A stretch of DNA of 64,000 nt from Pedobacter helvus (lineage in GTDB: Bacteria > Bacteroidota > Bacteroidia > Sphingobacteriales > Sphingobacteriaceae): the NCBI RefSeq assembly GCF_005925325.1, contig NZ_SRMP01000005.1, positions 1 to 64,000 of the forward strand, read 5' to 3'. A program made the translations under genes and the position numbers. The notes under the pieces were generated by a model. It was not told the DNA's origin. It did no database searches and saw nothing but the letters and a program-made list of their open reading frames with translations. Below, in pieces: positions 45,617 through 53,645 of the stretch; positions within the stretch are counted from its first letter, which is position 1; every line of letters starts with the position of its first letter.

Positions 45617-45645
45617 AAAAAAGCTCCTCAAAGAGAAGCTTTTTA
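45617..45645 (-). terminator. terminator of the DUF6588-type gene
   Basis: On the minus strand AGCTTCTC and GAGGAGCT (45640-45633 and 45629-45622, one mismatch) form a stem with a 3-nt loop, followed by seven T that run into the ATG of the next gene at 45615. Confidence 0.8.
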
Positions 45646-45662
45646 AATCGTTTTTGAAAATT

Positions 45663-46664
45663 TTATTTTCCCATGCCAAAGCCAATGCCTGCATTTGCGT
45701 AGCCATATTTAGCTTGCGTGTACGAAGCATACAATCTGAAGAAAGCAAGCTGTAATTGGAAGCCTGCAGAAGCTTTAGCACCGCTAACGTCCGTGCGATC
45801 TATGCTAAATGGGTTGTCGTAAGTTTTTCCATCAATCTCATAAACTCCCAAAGCGTCGATCTTTGATTTAGATTGGTTGTATCCTAAACTGAAAAATGGA
45901 GTAAATACAGATAATTTTTTTGAAATAATTGCGTCGGCACTGATACCATTAAGTTTTACATTAACTCTCTGGTTGGCGTATTTTCCGTCATTTACATCAA
46001 GAGGAATTTCCCATTTCAATTGCGTGTAACCTACTGCAACAGCTAAATCAAAAGGTAATAGTTTTTCCGTTTTGCCAAAAATTAATGGTAACACCTCAAC
46101 CTTTGCTCCCAATCCAAATAAATCAACTTTTCCGACATCATCTAAATCAATAGTTGGTACAAAACGCACAGATAAATCAATATTTTTAGGCAAGCCTACG
46201 GTAAGTTGTACCTGAGGAGAGGGAACCACACCCAAGCCAATACCTTTGGGTAAATTAAATTGTTTTGTAACATCGTTGCCCACTTGCATTCTTGTACCAT
46301 CAACTTCGGGACCAGAGAAAGTCGGGGTATTGACGTTAGATCCTGCTACAGGAGCCATACTTGTAAGGCCAATTTTTGTAACATCAAATCTTTTATCACT
46401 TTCGGGTACAAATGCTGCCGTTCCGGTAATACGCAAGTCAAAGCGGAAGGTTCCTTTGGCTTTAGCTGATGTGTACCAACCTGAATTTAAACCTAAACCA
46501 AAACCGGTAGTCACCGGAGTTAGGTAAGCTCCTGCTAACCTTCCCGCATCGGCTGGTGTTCCTTTAAATAGATCACCAACTTCATCTTGAGCCGCTGAAG
46601 TTAACGGCAATAAAAAAGCGCTAAGTAAACCTAAGTTTCTTAACGCTCGAAATTTTTTTTCCAT
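45663..46664 (-). CDS. exported beta-rich protein, DUF6588-like
   Basis: A 333-aa protein with a signal peptide (LGLLSAFLLPLTSAAQ) and alternating, Gly-rich strands typical of an outer-membrane barrel, e.g. YLTPVTTGFGLGLNSGWY, LDLRITGTAAF-like strands, and a last strand near YGYANAGIGFGMGK ending close to the C-terminus. The pattern resembles DUF6588 proteins of Bacteroidota; family name from memory of the motif, so moderate confidence. Function unknown. Confidence 0.78.
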   Translation of the reverse strand: MEKKFRALRNLGLLSAFLLPLTSAAQDEVGDLFKGTPADAGRLAGAYLTPVTTGFGLGLNSGWYTSAKAKGTFRFDLRITGTAAFVPESDKRFDVTKIGLTSMAPVAGSNVNTPTFSGPEVDGTRMQVGNDVTKQFNLPKGIGLGVVPSPQVQLTVGLPKNIDLSVRFVPTIDLDDVGKVDLFGLGAKVEVLPLIFGKTEKLLPFDLAVAVGYTQLKWEIPLDVNDGKYANQRVNVKLNGISADAIISKKLSVFTPFFSLGYNQSKSKIDALGVYEIDGKTYDNPFSIDRTDVSGAKASAGFQLQLAFFRLYASYTQAKYGYANAGIGFGMGK

Positions 46665-46837
46665 GTTTATTTGTTTGATTATCAGACACGAAAGTATATC
46701 TTTCTAATCAAATACGGAAAAAAATTAATTACAATTTTCAGGTTTTGGGAAAAGTTTCTCATGCGCTCTTCTTTAATCATCACCTACACTACAACAAATA
46801 AGCCAAATTGTTTTTTAGGAATATCATTTTGTTAATT

Positions 46838-46845
46838 TACTTTTG
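46838..46845 (+). promoter_or_regulatory. -7 element of the pseudouridine synthase gene, leaderless arrangement
   Basis: TACTTTTG, then only TAGC before the ATG at 46850. It rules out the upstream start at 46808 and predicts a leaderless or nearly leaderless transcript. Confidence 0.6.
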
Positions 46846-46849
46846 TAGC

Positions 46850-47872
46850 ATGGAAAATTTCGCAATAGGACAAGAAGAAGATGAACAAGATTTATTCGAG
46901 CATTTTAATATTGTCGTAGATAAAGGACAATCGCTATTGCGTATTGACAAGTTTTTGATGCACCGTATAGAAAATGCGTCGAGAAATAGGATACAAAATG
47001 CTATCGATGCCGGAAATGTGCTCGTAAATAAGCAGCAGATTAAAGCTAGTTATAAAGTAAAACCGCTAGACGAAATTTCTATTGTTTATGCACAACCGCC
47101 ACGTGATACAGAAGTTTATCCAGAAGATATTCCAATTGATATTGTTTATGAAGACGATGATTTATTAGTGGTAAATAAACCTGCTGGAATGGTAGTGCAT
47201 CCAGGTTTTAACAATTATACAGGTACTTTGGTAAATGCCTTGGCTTTTCATTTTGAGCAATTGCCAACTTTGCCAGGTAACGATGGTCGTCCAGGTTTGG
47301 TGCATCGTATAGATAAAGATACATCGGGCTTGTTACTGATCAGCAAAAACGAAATTACCATGACCAAATTGGCCAAACAATTTTTCGATCACAGTATCAC
47401 CCGTAAATATGTAGCCTTAGCTTGGGGCGATATTGAAAATGACGGTAGGATAGAAGGATATATCGGACGAAGTCTTAAAAATCGAATTATCCAAGATGTG
47501 TATGATGATGAAGAAAAAGGAAAATGGTCGGTAACTAACTATACTGTTTTAGAGCGATTAAACTACGTAACTTTGGTGAGCTGTCAGTTAGAAACGGGCC
47601 GTACGCATCAAATTAGAGCGCATATGAAACATATTGGACATCCATTATTTAGCGACGCAACTTATGGTGGTGATAAGATTTTAAAGGGAACTACGTTTTC
47701 TAAATACAAGCAATTTGTAGCTAACTGTTTTGAGTTGATGCCGCGTCAGGCTTTGCATGCGCAAACATTGGGTTTTATACACCCAACTACCCAAAAGTAT
47801 ATGGAATTTGAGGCGCCAATGCCAGCAGATTTCGAAGCAGTGTTAACCAAATGGCGCAACTATATAGTTTAA
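46850..47872 (+). CDS. RluA-family pseudouridine synthase (RluD-like)
   Basis: A 340-aa 23S rRNA pseudouridine synthase. N-terminal S4 domain (about 28-90; LLRIDKFLMHRIENASRNRIQNAI), then the RluA catalytic domain with HRIDKDTSGLLLISKN (catalytic Asp near residue 147) and ETGRTHQIRAHMKHIGHPLFSDATYGG. S4 plus this catalytic block is the RluD/RluC arrangement; which uridines it modifies is not certain. The start at 46850 is set by the -7 box. Overlaps the class IV aminotransferase as TAATG. Confidence 0.92.
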   Translation: MENFAIGQEEDEQDLFEHFNIVVDKGQSLLRIDKFLMHRIENASRNRIQNAIDAGNVLVNKQQIKASYKVKPLDEISIVYAQPPRDTEVYPEDIPIDIVYEDDDLLVVNKPAGMVVHPGFNNYTGTLVNALAFHFEQLPTLPGNDGRPGLVHRIDKDTSGLLLISKNEITMTKLAKQFFDHSITRKYVALAWGDIENDGRIEGYIGRSLKNRIIQDVYDDEEKGKWSVTNYTVLERLNYVTLVSCQLETGRTHQIRAHMKHIGHPLFSDATYGGDKILKGTTFSKYKQFVANCFELMPRQALHAQTLGFIHPTTQKYMEFEAPMPADFEAVLTKWRNYIV

Positions 47873-48711
47873 TGTCGCAATTTATTTTATTTAACGATCA
47901 GTTTTTTACTAACGATGCTGCTGTTTTGCAGGCTTCTAACCGAGCCTTCAAATTTGGAGATGGCTTGTTCGAGTCTATGCGTATGTGTGGAGGTAAGTTG
48001 CAATATCCAGAGTTACATGCCGATAGGATCAAAGCGACCATGAAAGCTTTAAAAATGGATGGCTACAATCTACTGGATGATTATTTTTTGAAGCAAAAAA
48101 CTGCTGAATTGGCTCGTAAGAATAAAATTCAAGGTAATGCTCGGTTTCGCTTAAGTATCTACAGGCAGGGACAAGGGTTGTATACCCCCGAAACCAACAA
48201 AGTGGGGTACTTAATAGAAGTTAAGCCATTAGAAACCACCACTTACGAACTAAATAAAAAAGGAATTATTGTAGATGTTTATGATGAGATAGCGAAACCA
48301 ATCAACAAATTGTCCAACTACAAAACAACCAACTCACTTCCCTTTGTGATGGCGGCAATTTTTCAAAAGCAACATCAATTAGACGAAGTTTTGTTGCTTA
48401 ATCAGAATGGTTTTTTGTGCGAAAGCACCAGCTCTAACTTGTTTGTAGTCTATCAAAATCAGATTTATACACCCGCACTTTCCGAAGGTTGTGTAGGTGG
48501 TGTAATGCGTAACGTGGTGATGCAGCTTGCCAAAAAACATCAGTTGCCATTGATAGAAGCTCAAATTAATCCGCAAATTTTAAATGAGGCAGAAGAGGTT
48601 TTTTTAACTAACGCCGTGAGTGGCGTACGTTGGGTAATGGGCTATGGACGTAAACGTTACTTCAACGAAGTAGCTAGAATGTTCAGCGGGTGGCTAAATC
48701 AGTCTTTATAA
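47872..48711 (+). CDS. class IV aminotransferase (PabC / branched-chain type)
   Basis: A 279-aa fold-type IV PLP enzyme. I choose the ATG at 47872, whose A is the last base of the rluD-like stop (TAATG); an earlier ATG at 47851 would overlap more. Motifs: NRAFKFGDGLFESMRMCGG, LSNYKTTNSLPFVMAAIF (Schiff-base Lys of the SNYKT motif) and CESTSSNLFVVYQN, SEGCVGGVMRNVV. The sequence could be aminodeoxychorismate lyase (folate) or a branched-chain-like aminotransferase; the shortness favours PabC. Translationally coupled to the rRNA-modification gene. Confidence 0.85.
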   Translation: MSQFILFNDQFFTNDAAVLQASNRAFKFGDGLFESMRMCGGKLQYPELHADRIKATMKALKMDGYNLLDDYFLKQKTAELARKNKIQGNARFRLSIYRQGQGLYTPETNKVGYLIEVKPLETTTYELNKKGIIVDVYDEIAKPINKLSNYKTTNSLPFVMAAIFQKQHQLDEVLLLNQNGFLCESTSSNLFVVYQNQIYTPALSEGCVGGVMRNVVMQLAKKHQLPLIEAQINPQILNEAEEVFLTNAVSGVRWVMGYGRKRYFNEVARMFSGWLNQSL

Positions 48712-48789
48712 GTTAAAAGTAGAAAGTCAAAAGTAAAAATGAGGCTTGTGTCTATTTAAGTTTGAAAAACAAAGTAGGCACCTTTTGGC

Positions 48790-48957
48790 GACGGTAGTCC
48801 TTCTTTCCGCTATAATCTTTTTGCTGTTTTCTACTATCATTCGGAGGTACGAGAAATCTATTAGTTAAACTGCTGGAAGGAACAGATTCTTCACTACATT
48901 CAGAATGATAATAAGGCAAAAAGTATTTCCGCTACAATAAGGTTTAATTAACCTAGT
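48790..48957. repeat. dispersed palindromic repeat, copy 2
   Basis: Holds CCGCTATAATCTTTTTGCTG (48808-48827) and GCAAAAAGTATTTCCGCT with GGTTTAATTAACCT (48916-48954), the same arms as at 8260-8395. It occupies most of the 357-base gap 48712-49068. The rest of the gap (48712-48740, AGTTAAAAGTAGAAAGTCAA) is a low-complexity spacer type seen elsewhere in the window. Confidence 0.6.
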
Positions 48958-49068
48958 TCCGAAGCACTAACGAAGATTTAACGAGCACCTGTTGCTCATT
49001 GGTTAAAAAAATAGTCAGTCCAACGGTTAATTCACTTTAACAAATGAACGAGTGAACCAATAAACTAA

Positions 49069-49977
49069 CTACAATCTCACGCCTCTTAAAAACTCATCAA
49101 CCTGCATACGTTTTTTACCTTCCAGTTGTAGTTCCAACAATTTAATGTAGCCACTGTTGGTAGCAAATTTCAAGAAAGTTTTGCCATCAGTTTCAAAGTT
49201 TCCAGCTTCAATTTTTGGTGCTGTATCTTCTTTTTCCACTTTAAAAACTTTCAAAGTTTTCTCATTTAAAAAAGTAAAAGCGGTAGGGTAAGGGCTCAAG
49301 CCTCTAATGTGATTGTAAACAGTTTGGTTATCCTGTTTCCAGTTGATTTCGCAGAAGTCTTTAAAAATTTTTGGTGCAGCTTTCAATTCTGTATCCATTG
49401 GTTGTGGCACTTCTGTATAGTTACCTTCTTCAATAGATTTAACCGTTTTTACAATCAGTTCTGCACCAATGTTCATTAATTTATCATGCAATGTACCAGC
49501 CGTGTCGTCTTCGGTAATTGGTGTACTCGCCGACAGAATTACATCTCCGGTATCAATCTCTTGCTTCAAGAAAAACGTAGTTACGCCACTTTCCTTTTCT
49601 CCGTTGATGATGGCATGGTTGATTGGGGCAGCACCTCTGTATTGTGGCAGCAAAGAACCATGTAGATTAATTGTTCCTTTTGGAGGCATGTTCCAAACAA
49701 TTTCTGGCAACATCCTAAAAGCAACCACTACCTGTAGATCTGCATTTAAAGCTTTTAATTCGGCAATAAACTCGGGATCTTTTAATTTTAAAGGTTGTAG
49801 TACTTTCAAACCATTTTCTACGGCATATTTTTTTACGGCACTTTCACTCAACCTTTGTCCTCTGCCAGCAGGCTTGTCTGCCGCTGTTACCACACCAACA
49901 ATATCAAAACCTGCATTTTTCAGCGCATCTAACGACGCTACTGCAAAATCGGGCGTACCCATAAAAACTATTTTCAT
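49069..49977 (-). CDS. fmt: methionyl-tRNA formyltransferase
   Basis: A 302-aa enzyme that formylates initiator Met-tRNA with 10-formyl-tetrahydrofolate. MKIVFMGTPDFAVASLDAL start, NLHGSLLPQYRGAAPINHAIINGEKESGVTTFF (Asn, His and the SLLPxYRG signature near 108-116) and DTGDVILSA (catalytic Asp) are all present, then the C-terminal OB-like domain from about 205. Full length. Downstream of smpB in the same direction, separated by a foldback spacer repeat. Confidence 0.95.
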   Translation of the reverse strand: MKIVFMGTPDFAVASLDALKNAGFDIVGVVTAADKPAGRGQRLSESAVKKYAVENGLKVLQPLKLKDPEFIAELKALNADLQVVVAFRMLPEIVWNMPPKGTINLHGSLLPQYRGAAPINHAIINGEKESGVTTFFLKQEIDTGDVILSASTPITEDDTAGTLHDKLMNIGAELIVKTVKSIEEGNYTEVPQPMDTELKAAPKIFKDFCEINWKQDNQTVYNHIRGLSPYPTAFTFLNEKTLKVFKVEKEDTAPKIEAGNFETDGKTFLKFATNSGYIKLLELQLEGKKRMQVDEFLRGVRL

Positions 49978-49989
49978 AAATTAATTTTG

Positions 49990-50068
49990 AATGAGTAAAT
50001 GACTAAATGAGTAAGTATTTTTATGGCAGTCGAATAGTTTTCTCATTTATCAATTTACTCAATTACTC
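49990..50068. repeat. AATGAGTAAATGA-type spacer repeat, copy 2
   Basis: ATGAGTAAATGACTAAATGAGTAA opening is about 21 of 24 identical to the one at 40230-40253; written here in parts: ATGAGTAAATGAC and TAAATGAGTAA. Near the right end TTACTCAATTACTCATTTAA is its approximate complement, so the spacer can fold into a hairpin between smpB and fmt. Confidence 0.55.
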
Positions 50069-50070
50069 AT

Positions 50071-50520
50071 TTAAAATTTCATCGCTCTATCCAACTCACG
50101 TTTGCTATCTCTTTCTTTGATACTGTCGCGTTTGTCGAACTCTTTTTTACCCTGTGCTACGGCAATTTCCATCTTGGCAAAACCTCGTTCATTAATAAAA
50201 ATTCTTAAGGGAACAATGGTAAAGCCTTTCTCTTCTCCTTTTATCCTGATTTTTCTAAGTTCCTTTTTCTGCAAAAGTAAAATACGATCTCTCTTAATAT
50301 CGTGGTGGTAAAAAGAACTGTGGCTATATTCTGAAATGTGAAGATTTCTCACATATAAACTACTTCCAATAAAAGTACAGAAAGCATCGGTTAGGTTTGC
50401 TTTTCCTTGTCTTATCGATTTTATTTCTGTGCCAAGTAAAGCAATCCCTGCTACATATTTATCTAAAATATGATAGTCAAAAAAAGCTCGCTTATTCTTA
50501 ATCTGTATATCGTTAGGCAT
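50071..50520 (-). CDS. smpB: SsrA-binding protein
   Basis: A 149-aa RNA-binding protein that delivers tmRNA to stalled ribosomes. The N-terminal KNKRAFFDYHILDKYVAGIALLGTEIKSIRQGKANL block, YSHSSFYHH.. and KRDRILLLQKKEL are the SmpB fold; the tail ends KRDSIKERDSKRELDRAMKF, basic as required. A -7 box with only four bases before the ATG predicts a leaderless transcript. Fmt follows downstream. Confidence 0.95.
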   Translation of the reverse strand: MPNDIQIKNKRAFFDYHILDKYVAGIALLGTEIKSIRQGKANLTDAFCTFIGSSLYVRNLHISEYSHSSFYHHDIKRDRILLLQKKELRKIRIKGEEKGFTIVPLRIFINERGFAKMEIAVAQGKKEFDKRDSIKERDSKRELDRAMKF

Positions 50521-50524
50521 GGTG

Positions 50525-50532
50525 CAAAGATA
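50525..50532 (-). promoter_or_regulatory. -7 element of smpB, leaderless arrangement
   Basis: TATCTTTG on the minus strand, then CACC and the ATG (50520-50518). Same spacing of four bases as at surE and the rluD-like gene. Confidence 0.55.
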
Positions 50533-50686
50533 GGTTAATTGCTTTATTGTTTAGTTGTCGAATTGCTGAAAAATATAGTAGTTAATCAATACCCAAAGAT
50601 TTTCTCATTCTTGTAAACTTTCGTCGCTTTTTAATAATGTATTTTTATAACATTTAAAAATAAAATTTAGTTTTTATAAATATATT

Positions 50687-50702
50687 TTTAGATTTGTCTA
50701 AA
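50687..50702 (+). promoter_or_regulatory. MntR/DtxR-type operator in the TonB receptor promoter
   Basis: TTTAGATTTGTCTAAA: arms TTTAGA/TCTAAA around TTTG. The same 16 bases stand upstream of mntR (56198-56183, read on the minus strand). TAGATTTG (50689-50696) inside the site matches the -7 consensus; alternatively TATTTTTG at 50707-50714 is a second -7 candidate. Either way a bound repressor would block the receptor gene 24 bases further on. Confidence 0.75.
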
Positions 50703-50726
50703 TTTATATTTTTGTAAAGCTAATTA

Positions 50727-52997
50727 ATGAAAAAATCAATACTTGTTATCTGTTTATTATTTCTATCAATATTTTCTTTTGCACAAGATTTGGTCTTGAA
50801 AGGGAAAGTAGAAAGTAATGGTTTTGTTGTACCTAAAGCCAATTTGCATATCGTAGAATTGCAACGTTCTACGCAAACCAATGAAGGAGGAGAGTTTGGT
50901 TTTGTTGCATTAAGAGCAGGAAGCTACCAAATCAGAATTACAGCGGTAGGTTACAAATCACAAGTAAATAAGGTCGATATTTCTTCGGATACGATCTTGA
51001 ATTTTAATTTGATTGAACAAAAAGAGGATCTAAGGGAAGTAGTGATCACTGGAACGCAGAAAGAAGTAAATAGGCTGGAAAGCCCAGTGCCAGTTGAGAT
51101 TTATACCGCTAAATTTTTTCAAAAGAACCCAACGCCAAGTATTTTCGATGCACTACAAAATATCAACGGTGTGCGCCCACAACTCAATTGCAATATCTGT
51201 AATACGGGTGATATCCATATCAATGGCTTAGAAGGTCCGTATACCATGGTGATGATTGACGGAATGCCTATTGTAAGCAGTCTTTCGACGGTTTATGGGC
51301 TGTCTGGAATTCCTAATTCGTTGGTAGAAAGGGTGGAAGTGGTTAAAGGACCGGCTTCTTCGTTGTATGGTAGCGAAGCCGTTGGCGGATTGATCAATAT
51401 CATTACTAAAGATATACGTAAAGCGTCAGCCTTAAGTGCCGATTTTATGACTACAAGCTACTTAGAACATAATCTAGATTTAGGATTTAAAATTAAGGCG
51501 AATCAAAAAGTGAATGTGTTAACAGGTTTAAATTACTTTAAATATGGAAATAAAGTAGATCATAACCACGATAACTTTACCGATGTTACTTTGCAGGATC
51601 GCATTTCTGTATTTCAAAAATGGAATTTCGCTAGAAAGGAAAACCGCTTATTCTCTTTAGCAGGTAGATTTTTATATGAGGATAGATGGGGTGGGGAAAT
51701 GAACTGGGCAAAAGCTAATCGTGGTGGTGAGGAGGTGTATGGTGAAAGTATCTACACTAAACGTTTCGAGTTGTTAGGGAATTATCAGCTGCCGGTTAAG
51801 GAGAAAATGTTCTTTGCTTTTTCGTTGACTAACCACAACCAAGATAGCCGCTACGGTACAACTTCTTACATCGCCAGACAAAACATAGCCTTCTCGCAAC
51901 TTACTTGGGATAAAAAATTAGGCAGCCATGATTTACTTTTTGGTACAGCTTTTCGTTATACTTATTATGATGATAACACACCAGCTACCTTTTCGCAAAC
52001 TGGTAACATGCCTGAAAACACTTACTTGCCAGGAATTTTCGCACAGGATGAAATCAAGCTGGCTCAAAAGCACTCATTGTTGTTAGGTATGCGTTACGAT
52101 TATAATTCTACCCACGGAAATATCTTTACACCACGTTTTGCTTATAAAATCAATTTTGACGAAACCAGTATTTTAAGATTAAACGCTGGAACTGGATTTA
52201 GGGTAGTTAATATTTTTACCGAAGACCATGCTGCCTTAACTGGCGCCAGGGATGTGATCATAGCAAGTGATTTGAAGCCAGAGAAAACATATAACGTGAA
52301 TTTGAATTATTTGAAAAAGCTTTATGCTAGCAATGGCAATATTTTTACGTTTGATGTTTCGGCTTTTTACACGTACTTCAATAATCGCATCGTAGCAGAC
52401 TATGAAACCAATACCCAACAAATTAGGTACGACAATTTGAGCGGTTATGCCGTAAGTAAAGGCTTAACTGGAAATTTGGATATTAGCTTAAATTTTGGTT
52501 TGAAGCTTAATGCTGGTATCACTTTACAAGATGTTGGTTTGGTAGAAGATGGTGTCAAAACTCAGCAAATACTCACGGAGAAATGGATGGGAACTTGGTC
52601 GGCTTCTTACCTCATTAACAAATTAAATTTGGGAATAGACTACACAGGCAACGTCTACGGACCTATGCGGTTACCTTTGTTAAATGAATTAGATCCACGT
52701 CAGCCAAATTCTCCAGTTTGGAGTTTACAGAATATTCAGTTTACGTACCGTGGGTTTAAGAATCTGGAAGTTTACGGTGGTGTAAAAAACCTGCTCAATT
52801 TCAAACCAACTAGAAACAATCCTTTTATCATAGCTCGTGCTAATGATCCTTTTGACAAACAAGTGCAATTTGATGCTAATGGAAATGCAGTGGCTACAAC
52901 AAATAATCCGTATGGTTTAACTTTTGATCCGAGTTATGTGTATGCACCAAACCAAGGGATTAGAGGTTTCTTTGGAGTGCGCTATAGTTTAAGGTAG
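50727..52997 (+). CDS. TonB-dependent receptor, probable manganese uptake
   Basis: A 756-aa outer-membrane receptor. Signal peptide to FSFAQ, a CarboxypepD_reg-like domain about 22-97 (LVLKGKVESNGFVVPKANLHIVE), TonB-box-like region with DLREVVITGTQKEVNR, a plug with NCNICNTGDIHINGLEG (two Cys, a possible metal-binding loop) and VERVEVVKGPASSLYGSEAVGGLINIIT, then the barrel to the C-terminal Phe/Arg (GVRYSLR). Not SusC-like in size or signature. The shared MntR-type operator and the neighbouring mntH/mntR make manganese the likeliest substrate, though the receptor family itself does not prove it. Confidence 0.88.
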   Translation: MKKSILVICLLFLSIFSFAQDLVLKGKVESNGFVVPKANLHIVELQRSTQTNEGGEFGFVALRAGSYQIRITAVGYKSQVNKVDISSDTILNFNLIEQKEDLREVVITGTQKEVNRLESPVPVEIYTAKFFQKNPTPSIFDALQNINGVRPQLNCNICNTGDIHINGLEGPYTMVMIDGMPIVSSLSTVYGLSGIPNSLVERVEVVKGPASSLYGSEAVGGLINIITKDIRKASALSADFMTTSYLEHNLDLGFKIKANQKVNVLTGLNYFKYGNKVDHNHDNFTDVTLQDRISVFQKWNFARKENRLFSLAGRFLYEDRWGGEMNWAKANRGGEEVYGESIYTKRFELLGNYQLPVKEKMFFAFSLTNHNQDSRYGTTSYIARQNIAFSQLTWDKKLGSHDLLFGTAFRYTYYDDNTPATFSQTGNMPENTYLPGIFAQDEIKLAQKHSLLLGMRYDYNSTHGNIFTPRFAYKINFDETSILRLNAGTGFRVVNIFTEDHAALTGARDVIIASDLKPEKTYNVNLNYLKKLYASNGNIFTFDVSAFYTYFNNRIVADYETNTQQIRYDNLSGYAVSKGLTGNLDISLNFGLKLNAGITLQDVGLVEDGVKTQQILTEKWMGTWSASYLINKLNLGIDYTGNVYGPMRLPLLNELDPRQPNSPVWSLQNIQFTYRGFKNLEVYGGVKNLLNFKPTRNNPFIIARANDPFDKQVQFDANGNAVATTNNPYGLTFDPSYVYAPNQGIRGFFGVRYSLR

Positions 52998-53008
52998 CTG
53001 GTGAAGAG

Positions 53009-53494
53009 TTACGGTTTATCTCTCCCAATGAGTCGGTTTTTGCCTAATAAAAACCCAATCGCTTTTTCGATGTTCTCATCAATACTTTTTTCAGATTTGA
53101 GGAAAGAGATATATTTAATAATTTCTTTCTGTTTCGATGGAGCCAGCTGTTCGAATACAACTTTAGCTGATTGATTTTCGTTTAATGCTTTTGTGAGTTT
53201 TGGATGCGCTGATATCGTTCGTTCTGAAGTGTCAATCTCAATTTCAACGCTGATTTTTTCTCCAATTCTTTTAGGTGAGTCTTTTAGCATGGTGGTATTA
53301 ATATACAAGCGCCATTCGCCTTTGTATCTCAGTAATGTTTGCTGATAATGGTTTTTATTGATGGTGCCACAAACTGGAATGTGTCCTTTGTTTTTTCCGT
53401 AGGCGGAGAAAAGTCGCTTTAATATCTCATTTGGAATAAACACGAAAGGATTTATACCGATAATTTCTAAAACTGCTGTGAAATGATGCTTCAA
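53009..53494 (-). CDS. DUF1905/YdeI-like protein
   Basis: A 161-aa protein. Residues about 5-95 have the DUF1905 pattern (FTAVLEIIGINPFVFIPNEIL, GKNKGHIPVCGTINKNHYQQTLLRYKGEWRLYINTTMLKDS), and the rest the helical YdeI/OmdA-like domain (HPKLTKALNENQSAKVVFEQLAPSKQKEIIKYI), in which the helix AKVVFEQLAPSKQKEI is typical. Function unsettled; the family has been linked to envelope stress. Lies 11 bases beyond the TonB receptor stop and convergent with it. Confidence 0.85.
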   Translation of the reverse strand: MKHHFTAVLEIIGINPFVFIPNEILKRLFSAYGKNKGHIPVCGTINKNHYQQTLLRYKGEWRLYINTTMLKDSPKRIGEKISVEIEIDTSERTISAHPKLTKALNENQSAKVVFEQLAPSKQKEIIKYISFLKSEKSIDENIEKAIGFLLGKNRLIGRDKP

Positions 53495-53568
53495 TTTTTG
53501 AAAGTAGTGTACACCAAATTTAACAATTTTGGAAGTGTTTTTGTTATTTAAACCCGATTGAAATGTAT

Positions 53569-53583
53569 GCCGATTTTGTCGGC
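53569..53583. repeat. palindrome of the CCGATTTTGTCGG family
   Basis: GCCGATTTTGTCGGC: same core (CCGATTTTGTCGG) as at 8768-8782 and 27095-27109. Here without a T-run and in the intergenic stretch between two minus-strand genes. Confidence 0.55.
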
Positions 53584-53645
53584 AGAAGCGAAAAGCGGGT
53601 CTATCGTTAAATAACGCTACTGAAATTGCTTTTCAAAAAAATAAT

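Noticed and set aside
49469..49984. 171-codon plus-strand frame over fmt
   Set aside because: Antisense shadow of a well-supported gene.
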